A program made the position numbers and the translations under genes. From Methylomonas methanica MC09 (GTDB lineage: Bacteria; Pseudomonadota; Gammaproteobacteria; Methylococcales; Methylomonadaceae): a stretch of 64,000 bases of DNA. The notes beneath the pieces are model-generated. The model was not told where the DNA came from. It saw only the letters and a program-made list of their open reading frames with translations, and did not search any database. The stretch covers positions 2,976,001 through 3,040,000 of the forward strand of contig NC_015572.1 in assembly GCF_000214665.1 (NCBI RefSeq), given 5' to 3'. Below, one piece after another: positions 8,686 through 16,202 of the stretch (its first letter is position 1; each line of letters begins with the position of its first letter).

Positions 8686-9654
8686 ATGAAACACCGCGTC
8701 TTCCTTACCCGCCGCTGGCCGGAGTCGATAGAAGCCAAACTGCAAGAACGCTATGACGTCAGTTTGAATCGCGACGACCGTCCGTTATCGCCCGCGGAAT
8801 TCAAACGCGCTTTACAACAATATGACGCAGTTTGCCCCACCGTATGCGACAGCCTGCCCGCCGAAGTGTTGAATGTGCCGGATAAGCGCTGCAAAATTCT
8901 GGGTAATTTCGGGGTGGGTTATAACCATATCGATATCGCGGCCGCCAAACAGCAAGGCCTGATAGTCACCAATACGCCGGGTGTTTTAACCGAAAGCACG
9001 GCCGATATTGCCATGACCTTATTGCTGATGTCCGCCCGACGCGGCGCCGAAGGCGACAGACTGGTACGCGCCGGTTTATGGAAAGGCTGGTGCCCCACCC
9101 ATATGATGAGCAGCGATGTCACCGGTGCTACGCTGGGATTGATCGGTTTCGGCCGTATCGCGCAAGCCATGGCCCGCAAGGCGCATCATGGTTTCGGTAT
9201 GAAAATAATGTATGTCAAGCCCTCACCCGCCCAACAAGAGGTTGTCGATGAATTGCGTGCGATACGCTGCGACACTGTCGAGACATTATTACCGCTATGC
9301 GATTTTGTATCGTTGCACTGCCCGGGCGGTAATGAAACCCGTCATTTAATGAATGACGAACGGCTAAGCCTGATGAAGCCGAGCGCTCATCTGATCAACA
9401 CCGCCCGGGGCGATGTCGTGGACAGTCAAGCCTTGATTTCGGCCCTGCGGGATAAGCGTATTGCCGGTGCCGGTTTGGACGTGTATGAAGGCGAACCGAA
9501 TATAGACCCCGGCTTTTTAGCCCTGGACAATGTGTCGCTGTTACCACATTTAGGCAGCGCGACGATTGCCACCAGGACAGCAATGGGACAAAAGGTATTG
9601 GACAATTTGGCCGCTTATTTTGCCGGAAAGGATCTGCCGGACAGGGTGATTTAA
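8686..9654 (+). CDS. hprA: Hydroxypyruvate/glyoxylate reductase (D-2-hydroxyacid dehydrogenase)
   Basis: Reduces hydroxypyruvate to D-glycerate in the serine cycle. This is a D-isomer-specific 2-hydroxyacid dehydrogenase of 322 residues from the ATG at 8686 (MKHRVFLTRRWPES); a TTG seven codons upstream is less likely. The nucleotide-binding loop is GLIGFGRIAQAMA (about 151-163). The catalytic triad is Arg241 (NTARGDVVD), Glu270 (DVYEGEP) and His288 (LLPHLG). After the second Rossmann strand the protein reads YVKPS, lacking the acidic residue typical of NAD-specific relatives, so NADPH use is possible. Its substrate is made by sgaA and its product is phosphorylated by gckA at 25.8 kb. Confidence 0.88.
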   Translation: MKHRVFLTRRWPESIEAKLQERYDVSLNRDDRPLSPAEFKRALQQYDAVCPTVCDSLPAEVLNVPDKRCKILGNFGVGYNHIDIAAAKQQGLIVTNTPGVLTESTADIAMTLLLMSARRGAEGDRLVRAGLWKGWCPTHMMSSDVTGATLGLIGFGRIAQAMARKAHHGFGMKIMYVKPSPAQQEVVDELRAIRCDTVETLLPLCDFVSLHCPGGNETRHLMNDERLSLMKPSAHLINTARGDVVDSQALISALRDKRIAGAGLDVYEGEPNIDPGFLALDNVSLLPHLGSATIATRTAMGQKVLDNLAAYFAGKDLPDRVI

Positions 9655-9780
9655 CACACATCAAGCGGAGAGCGTTTGCCACCAATATGGCGTTATTCAA
9701 CGCAAAGGATCAAACGGATAGTTAATCGGCTGGCATCAACTAAACAAACCGGGAACTTTGCGCTGAATAACGACCGGCAA

Positions 9781-10626
9781 TTAGACCGCTTTGGTCTTCC
9801 TTCGATTAACGCCAATCAAGCCAAGCAGAGCGCTACCAAATAACCACGCTGCCGCAGGCACCGGTACCGCGCTGATATTGACTTTATAAGCGAAAGGCGT
9901 TCCGAAATTATCGCCGTTAATATCATTACCGCCTAAATAAACCGTATATGCCTGACCGGCTTGAGCAAAAAATTCGACATAGCTGCTGTCGCCATGGGTC
10001 AAATAAGTCAATCCGCTTCCGCCAAAAGGATTGTCGGCCATTGCCGGCCCTTCGTTCAAACCAGAAATATAGCCGGCATTCCAGATCGAATGGTGATTGA
10101 TTTCGCCAGTGTGCATACCCTCGAACACGGTAATACCGTAATTAAAAATATTATCGGCCGCATTGACTTTGGAAACTTCGATTCTGACCGTGGTGTCTAC
10201 TGCGGATTTTATTAAGCCAAAGTCGGTGTTATGCGCCCAGCCGCGGGTAAAGCTGGGGTTCTGCGGATCGGCCTGCCAGGAACCCCAGGCACCATTAGCG
10301 GTATCCAGATCCACGACGGCGCCGTTGAACCGGCTGGCTGCATCAGCCGCCGATACTTCCAGAGTTTGGCCGGCATTGTCTATCATGGCCGCCCAGTTTA
10401 ACGCGTGTTTTTCAGGGGTAAAGCCCATGGGTAATGCACCGCCCGAGGTACCCAACCAAGGAATTGGAGTACCGCTAGAAATACCCGACAAGACCCATCC
10501 GTCCAAACCAGGCCAGCTGGCACTGTTATACATAACCTCGGCGGATGCAGAGCCTACCGCACCCAAGGATATCGCCGCGCCTGCGGCGGCCAAGGCAATG
10601 GCTTTAACCAAAACTTTTTGTTGCAT
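9781..10626 (-). CDS. Exported VPLPA-CTERM protein, paralogue of 4439-5368
   Basis: A 281-residue secreted protein with a signal peptide (ending near GSASAE) and the C-terminal sorting tail VPVPAAAWLFGSALLGLIG followed by NRRK. The body shares the blocks WVLSG/WVWSD, NWAAMIDNAG/NWGIQLTGAG, TDFGLIKSAV, FEGMHTGEINHHSIWN, DNPFGGSGLTY and FFAQAGQAYTVYLGG with the 309-residue protein at 4439-5368. They are clear paralogues, although hprA and a di-haem gene lie between them. It has no cysteine or metal-binding motif. The function is unknown; the tail says it is routed through an exosortase-like system to the surface. A copy of the recurrent motif lies about 250 bp upstream. Confidence 0.85.
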   Translation of the reverse strand: MQQKVLVKAIALAAAGAAISLGAVGSASAEVMYNSASWPGLDGWVLSGISSGTPIPWLGTSGGALPMGFTPEKHALNWAAMIDNAGQTLEVSAADAASRFNGAVVDLDTANGAWGSWQADPQNPSFTRGWAHNTDFGLIKSAVDTTVRIEVSKVNAADNIFNYGITVFEGMHTGEINHHSIWNAGYISGLNEGPAMADNPFGGSGLTYLTHGDSSYVEFFAQAGQAYTVYLGGNDINGDNFGTPFAYKVNISAVPVPAAAWLFGSALLGLIGVNRRKTKAV

Positions 10627-10878
10627 AAATACTCCTTATCGTCGAAAAATCAAAGTTCAAACGAAGAGATCGAACTATTTCCATCCAAGTCCGAAGACTC
10701 TTCACCCTCTACAGGGCAATTCTTGTAACACTTCGCTGTTTTGCAGCATAACTCTATATACTTTCCTTAAATATCATATAGATAAACCCCCCCCATTGAC
10801 TGAACGCCCCCTCTTACCGCCAAATGCATAGCCCGGCAAAACGGCAGCCTCCCTCAAAAAAATCCATCCCGTAATCAT

Positions 10879-10891
10879 GTGATATGCCTCA
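10879..10891 (+). promoter_or_regulatory. Recurrent motif GTGATATGCCTCA (copy 3)
   Basis: Here the motif also reads TGTGA-TATGCC-TCACC, one base short of a full CRP-type palindrome. It lies about 250 bp upstream of the VPLPA-CTERM gene starting at 10626 and just past the stop of the gene ending at 10911. Confidence 0.45.
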
Positions 10892-10910
10892 CCGTTAACG
10901 CCACGACGCA

Positions 10911-11624
10911 CTAAGCCTTTAGAGATTGTTTACGTTGCACGCCCAATACACCGGCCAGAGCACTTCCGAACAGCCAAATGGCCGCGGGCACGGGCACCAC
11001 GGTCGCTTCCAGGGTTCCGGTTACCGCGCTGTCGAAATATAGATTCTCGGATTGACCGGCAGACAACACGAAACCGAAGGAATCCACGCCAAACGCTTGG
11101 GCAAAGCCGTCATAAATGGATGTATGAACATAATCGAAGTTATCCAATGCGTAGTTTTCGTTCGAATAGGCAAAGTTGGCATCCGCATCGGCGTATTCGC
11201 CGGCGGACTGCGCGCTTAGCGTGTAGCTAAAATCGATGTTGATATCGAATATATCGTTTACATCCAACGAGATATTTTCAAAAGAAATCAACAAGCTGGA
11301 AAAGTAGTCGCTGACCGCCGCACCCAGCGGTATGCTGTCTTGCGCCTGCAAGGAGACGTTATGCAGCACCCCCAATCCGCTAAACGTCTGGTAATTTGGC
11401 GTATAGCTACTGGAACCGCTTTCCGCGTAATTGCCGGAATCAAAAACATCCGCAATCGATAAAAACTGCATATCGCCATTTGTATTGCGATTGCTCGCAG
11501 TAACCGTATAAGAAAAATCAACATTTCCGCTGTACTGACTGGATGCGTGCGCCGATGTCGCTAATGCCGGCAGCAGCAGGGCAGCCGCTGTTAAAAGCAC
11601 TGATTTTCGATTCAATCTATTCAT
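10911..11624 (-). CDS. Exported VPLPA-CTERM protein, unrelated in body to its neighbours
   Basis: A 237-residue secreted protein with signal peptide (cut after ATSAHA) and the sorting tail VPVPAAIWLFGSALAGVLG followed by QRKQ. The mature part is rich in Ser, Tyr, Asn and Asp and poor in Lys, with short repeats of Y-A-D/N type, as in many surface-exposed beta-sandwich PEP-CTERM proteins. The body does not resemble the paralogous pair at 4439 and 9781. It lies just downstream of the di-haem peroxidase gene (90 bp gap) in the same direction and may be co-transcribed with it. Function unknown. Confidence 0.82.
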   Translation of the reverse strand: MNRLNRKSVLLTAAALLLPALATSAHASSQYSGNVDFSYTVTASNRNTNGDMQFLSIADVFDSGNYAESGSSSYTPNYQTFSGLGVLHNVSLQAQDSIPLGAAVSDYFSSLLISFENISLDVNDIFDINIDFSYTLSAQSAGEYADADANFAYSNENYALDNFDYVHTSIYDGFAQAFGVDSFGFVLSAGQSENLYFDSAVTGTLEATVVPVPAAIWLFGSALAGVLGVQRKQSLKA

Positions 11625-11714
11625 TGTGTTTCCCGATATTCAAAAATTGTAAGCGAAAGACCATAGCCCGATCGCATACGGGGGCTACGGCCAATCTGAT
11701 CCGAAGGCAACCGG

Positions 11715-13976
11715 TCAAGGCGCCAGGAAAGGCTCGATAGGCGCTGCCCGGCCGCTTGCACCCACGGCCGGCAATACCACTACCGCTTCTTTTGCCAATT
11801 GAGCGGACAGCGCATGACCGGCCTGCACAAACTGATCGTCACCGTCGTGACCGTTGGGCACGATCAACTCGGGGTGGTCGAACGGCGCCTGCTCGTAGCG
11901 CACTCTGTCATCGGTTAAGGTTTTTAGAAAAGCCAGCAAATCGGCGCGCTTCTGGGCGTTGTCACTCATAGGAGTTCGGGTCAAAAAGTCGCTTTGGTTG
12001 CTGTTGTCGAAATTGCCTCCGCGGGCATAAAACTCGATAACTTGCTCCAAGGTCGCCATGCTGCCGTTGTGCATGTACGGGCCGGTCAGTTCAATATTCC
12101 GTAAGCTCGGAATTTTAAATGCCGCTTTCGAACCAATCAGAAACCGCCGATCATCCGGATTGTTAAATGCGGCAATAGCGGCATCAACGGTTGGAATATA
12201 GGCATAATCTGGATCCTGGCAATTCTGGCTGCGCAACGCGATTTCCGCAGCTCCTTCTCGACTACCGTCGGGTTCTCGCTCGGCGGAAAGAGTAAAAAAC
12301 GCAGAAAAATAGATATCAGACCCCAAATCCCAGGCCAGTGGCGACAAAAACTGGCAGCTGTGAATATGTTTGACGGCCTGGTCTTTAACTTCGCTGTCGT
12401 TACCCATTAAATACTGAACATACTGAGCGCTGTAGGACAAGGGTTTGCCGAACTCGTCCACGCCGCCCAATCCGGGGTCGGCATCCGGATCGTTCACCCC
12501 GGTATTGAAAAAGCCGAAATCGATCAACTTTTGGCCTTTTGGATTTCGCGTCACGTCCCGCATCACCACATTGGGCGTATCGGTAATACCGGCATCCTTA
12601 GCCATATCGATAAAGTTTTTACCCATGGCTTCCGGACCGAACGCGCGCAAGCTGTGTTGGGGGCCGAAAAAAGCATTGGGCGTTGGAGTGACTAACAGCG
12701 AATTGGAGACAATGGCATTGGTCGTCATAACCGGCCCCGCATGGCAAAGGTTGCAATGGCTTTCGGTGAACACTTCCATGCCGCGTCTTTCGGAATCCGT
12801 CAGGCTGACCGGCTTGTAGGTATCCGGATCGCGCACGGCGGTATCGATGGGCGCCTGATCGGAAATCAGAGTGGACTCGTACATCTGAATCGCCAATCCG
12901 AAGAACATCGGAAAATTGGCTTCCATCTGCGTATAAGCCAGCCCGCCGGCAGCAGGTGAACCGAAAGCGCCTCGGGTGGTGTTCGACCAGAATTTGGAGG
13001 CAAATGCGGTGCGCACCATATCCTTGTATGTGGTCTTCAAGCCGGGCTGCAGATTGCCTTCGGCGCTGTTGGTCAGGTTCAAGGTACCGAATACACTGTC
13101 CGTGTAGTGTACTTTTTGATATTGCAGTGGTTTGCGCAGCAGCAATTTTCGCCCGATATCGGCGATACTGCGATTGGCGCAAGTCATTTCCAATTGGCTC
13201 ATGGCGGTAGCCACAGCTTGAGAAGCCAAAGCAGAATTTTCCAAATGCAATGCCTGTTTTCGAACCGTACGCCGATTCACTTGCACCCAGACACCGGCGT
13301 TGGGATCGCGGTCACCCCAGTTGTTGCTACCGTTAAACACGTTATTTCCCCGACCGTCCCAGAAACTGCGGTGGTTAAAAACGGCGTTGATTACGCTGGG
13401 CGCGTTTCGGGGTTCTACCCGTCGCGTACCGATACCATTGACGTTGAAGACGGAATCGGCGCTACGCTGGCAATTGTCGTTGCTACCGGTAAATTGGGAC
13501 ACGCCGGTGAACTCGCCGCTGAACGTGCCTGACGACGCGACCGCATCGTCCGTTTCGAAAATTCTGCCGCTGTCCTTATTCAAGGGATCGGCATACCGCA
13601 CCAGGGGAAAATCGGCTGCGGTCAAGGTATGATTCGGTCCACCGTTACCCGACGGCAATGTGTCGAATAAGTTATCGGGATGGGGATTGAGCGTACCGGG
13701 ATTAATTTGATTTTTGACCCGGTTATCCGCGCCCGCATGAAAATGGCAAGACGCGCAAGCCATGCCGTCGCTACCGACGTTGACATCCCAAAACAAAGCC
13801 TTGCCTAATGCAATAGCCATGTCTTTATTGACAATGATCGGATCCTGACCGTCCGTAAGCCCGGGCACCGGCGGAACAGGCACGCCGATTAGCGGCACCG
13901 GCAACGGGCCGTGGGCATACCCCAGCTGAGAAACAACGGCACAACAGGCCGATAATAGAATGACGGATAACTTCAT
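11715..13976 (-). CDS. Secreted large di-haem cytochrome c peroxidase-like protein
   Basis: A 753-residue exported protein with a signal peptide (MKLSVILLSACCAVVSQLGYAHG). Haem sites are CASCH at residues 74-78 and CNLCH at 408-412. The region between them is long, and near the C-terminus is the signature GPYMHNGSMATLEQVIEFYA of the peroxidase/MauG superfamily. At about 80 kDa it has the size of the large surface-associated cytochrome c peroxidase reported from Methylococcus capsulatus, a comparison from memory. It may reduce peroxide or modify a partner protein at the cell surface. The VPLPA-CTERM gene 90 bp downstream is the obvious candidate partner, by position only. A copy of the recurrent motif is about 260 bp upstream. 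Confidence 0.85.
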   Translation of the reverse strand: MKLSVILLSACCAVVSQLGYAHGPLPVPLIGVPVPPVPGLTDGQDPIIVNKDMAIALGKALFWDVNVGSDGMACASCHFHAGADNRVKNQINPGTLNPHPDNLFDTLPSGNGGPNHTLTAADFPLVRYADPLNKDSGRIFETDDAVASSGTFSGEFTGVSQFTGSNDNCQRSADSVFNVNGIGTRRVEPRNAPSVINAVFNHRSFWDGRGNNVFNGSNNWGDRDPNAGVWVQVNRRTVRKQALHLENSALASQAVATAMSQLEMTCANRSIADIGRKLLLRKPLQYQKVHYTDSVFGTLNLTNSAEGNLQPGLKTTYKDMVRTAFASKFWSNTTRGAFGSPAAGGLAYTQMEANFPMFFGLAIQMYESTLISDQAPIDTAVRDPDTYKPVSLTDSERRGMEVFTESHCNLCHAGPVMTTNAIVSNSLLVTPTPNAFFGPQHSLRAFGPEAMGKNFIDMAKDAGITDTPNVVMRDVTRNPKGQKLIDFGFFNTGVNDPDADPGLGGVDEFGKPLSYSAQYVQYLMGNDSEVKDQAVKHIHSCQFLSPLAWDLGSDIYFSAFFTLSAEREPDGSREGAAEIALRSQNCQDPDYAYIPTVDAAIAAFNNPDDRRFLIGSKAAFKIPSLRNIELTGPYMHNGSMATLEQVIEFYARGGNFDNSNQSDFLTRTPMSDNAQKRADLLAFLKTLTDDRVRYEQAPFDHPELIVPNGHDGDDQFVQAGHALSAQLAKEAVVVLPAVGASGRAAPIEPFLAP

Positions 13977-14362
13977 GATTTAACCCTGGTAAAAAAATTC
14001 TGCTATGGTTATCAGCCGTAGCAGTCGATTCCATTGAAACCGCAGCGGCCTGATTACACGTGCCGATAGCCGCTTACGACGATATCCGGCGACTTATATC
14101 GGTCAAGCCATACGCCTGCACAAGCGATTCAGCCTATAACCGAACTCTTATTCAGCAAAATACAGGCCATTCCTAGAACACGATAAAACAACAACTTACA
14201 AATAGTGCGGGATTTAATTTCGCTGTTTCTTGTGTGATATGCCGCACTTTTATCAATAATGCTGGATATGCCCTGCTTTGGATAAACGTGCGAAGAAGAA
14301 AGGGAACAAACACCGACATTCGAATGTTTTCAGCGCTTAACAGAGGAATTTAAATGCGCGGT
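13977..14362. other. Intergenic control region upstream of the di-haem peroxidase
   Basis: 386 bp without a gene. The recurrent motif lies at 14234-14246, followed at about 14265 by a second, weaker GGATATGCC copy. Confidence 0.5.
14234..14246 (+). promoter_or_regulatory. Recurrent motif GTGATATGCCGCA (copy 4)
   Basis: Identical over 13 bases, and over the preceding TGT, to the copy at 5577-5589. It is about 258 bp upstream of the di-haem peroxidase start at 13976. Confidence 0.5.
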
Positions 14363-15955
14363 TTACACTGTTGGGAGGACATTGCCCGAAACATCCGTAC
14401 AATAACCATAGGCCTCAATATAAGGCTGTAACAGATCGTCGACGGCATCGAATTCCGCCGCATAATAGCGCCAACGCCCGACCGAACTGGCGTACAAAGG
14501 CTGCGAAACCTGACCGAAGCTGGGACTGGCAATAAATTTTTGCCCGGCCTGCTTATAAAACTGGTCCGCTTGTTGATGCCATGCCAAGCCTAAAAACTCG
14601 AACACCCGGCGAAATGTGCCCTGAAAGTCCGCGATACCGTCTTCGTAACGGAACGTCATAACATCCACACTTAGCAACGGTTTGACATGCAGCCACCACC
14701 GCATGGTTTCAGCATACAACTCGGCAGTCGAACGCCAATTGAACAAGTGCACCGTCGCCGCCGACGGAATCATGACTTGCATGTAGCAACTCAGGCAAAC
14801 GTCACGCGGATCTCTTAACATAAAAATCACTTTGGCATCCGGGAACACCGCATTGATCAGGCCGACATCAAAGGTATTCATGGTGGTTTTATCGATAAAC
14901 AATCCCTGTATCGCATGCTCCCCATACCGCTGCGCGGCCAAACGCCAATAGAAATCGCGTAAATGTTGAATGGTGTCCTGGTTGGCTAGACGCAACTGCT
15001 CCGCCACATTATCTTTGACGGAGGACATCCGATTCAGCTCGTCCTTCATCGCGACGACCAAATCGGTTTCGTCCGATATGAACACATTGGGATCAGTGGA
15101 CAGAATTTCCTGAGTCAGTGTAGTGCCGGATCGAAAAAACCCTATCAGAAACGCCGGCGCGCGCTTCTCCTCCCGCCACTTCGCACCGGACCAGCGCCGC
15201 AATAGTTCGGCATCGAAACCGGCTGTATAGGCGGCCAACAAATCATATACGAACCTCGGTTCCTGCTTTTGCACTTCCGGCAAACCGGCCGAGAGCGCCG
15301 CCGCCGCATGCAAATGCTCGAAGACCCGTGCGTATTCACCTTGCTTGTCGTAAATTCTGGCGAGCTCTTTATGAGTGCGAAACGCTTGCTCCTTGCCGAT
15401 CGCCTCCATCCGTAAGATGCGCAATAAGCGTGCAATGGCGGCGGCGTACTCTCCTCTTCCGGCTTCCAGCATGGCATGCTGAAGATTTAATACCGGATCG
15501 TCCGGCGCCAACCGTAAAACCTGCAGACTGGCGGCAAACGCCAGCTGATTTTGATTGAGTCGCGAATACGTATGCGCCAGTAATTGAAACCCCCTGACAT
15601 CCTTTTTGATCTGCACGGCTTGTTTGATCAACTCCAGCGAGCCGGGGTAATCGTTCCAGAACTGTAATTGTTCCACCAGCAGCAACAACTGCCCGGTATC
15701 TCGCTGTTTTCGGCAGGCCTTCGCCAACAAGGCACCTGCCTTGCGCAAATACTCGATGCCCAGGCTGTGCTGTCTGATCCAACAAAGCGCCTGCCCGTAA
15801 CAGGCCATGGCTTGGGCATCTTTTGGATTCTCCCGCACGGCTTTTTCAAACCAACCGACCGCCTCGGTCATATTCCGGGCGTTGACAGCTGCCTGGCCGT
15901 TTTTTAAATAGGGGGATATACCGGAAATTGCTGCAGGTTTTTTGACTGTATCCAT
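14363..15955 (-). CDS. TPR-repeat sulfotransferase-family protein
   Basis: A 530-residue cytosolic protein of two halves. Residues about 15-250 are tetratricopeptide-like repeats (AAVNARNMTEAVGWFEKAVR, KDAQAMACYGQALCWI and further helices). The C-terminal half is a PAPS-dependent sulfotransferase-fold domain: PAFLIGFFRSGTTLTQ is the 5'-phosphosulfate-binding loop and FMLRDPRDVCLSCY the 3'-phosphate-binding segment. Such fusions are common in bacteria, and their acceptors (glycan, protein tyrosine or small molecule) are mostly unknown. No signal peptide is present. It is the last gene of a run of minus-strand surface-protein genes, which hints at modification of exported material, but that is inference. 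Confidence 0.8.
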   Translation of the reverse strand: MDTVKKPAAISGISPYLKNGQAAVNARNMTEAVGWFEKAVRENPKDAQAMACYGQALCWIRQHSLGIEYLRKAGALLAKACRKQRDTGQLLLLVEQLQFWNDYPGSLELIKQAVQIKKDVRGFQLLAHTYSRLNQNQLAFAASLQVLRLAPDDPVLNLQHAMLEAGRGEYAAAIARLLRILRMEAIGKEQAFRTHKELARIYDKQGEYARVFEHLHAAAALSAGLPEVQKQEPRFVYDLLAAYTAGFDAELLRRWSGAKWREEKRAPAFLIGFFRSGTTLTQEILSTDPNVFISDETDLVVAMKDELNRMSSVKDNVAEQLRLANQDTIQHLRDFYWRLAAQRYGEHAIQGLFIDKTTMNTFDVGLINAVFPDAKVIFMLRDPRDVCLSCYMQVMIPSAATVHLFNWRSTAELYAETMRWWLHVKPLLSVDVMTFRYEDGIADFQGTFRRVFEFLGLAWHQQADQFYKQAGQKFIASPSFGQVSQPLYASSVGRWRYYAAEFDAVDDLLQPYIEAYGYCTDVSGNVLPTV

Positions 15956-16202
15956 ACGATTAGAAACGAATTTACTGAATAGACGGCACTAATGGTTACT
16001 GGAAACCCTATTGCAATACGGTCCAATTTATCGCAAAGGTTTGGAATAACTGCCGGAATTAACATCCCCCCGGCCAAAACATTGCCGTTCCGACTGGGGG
16101 GCTACCGCCTGCGTCATCGGAATACAGCGATCCAATAAGGCTTGCGGATCTGGACAATGACAGCATTATTTAGAGCTCGTCGAGGGATCTATATTAGCGT
16201 GG

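Noticed and set aside
10163..10831. 222-codon plus-strand open frame over a VPLPA-CTERM gene
   Set aside because: The minus strand has signal peptide, paralogue and sorting tail; the plus frame has none of these.
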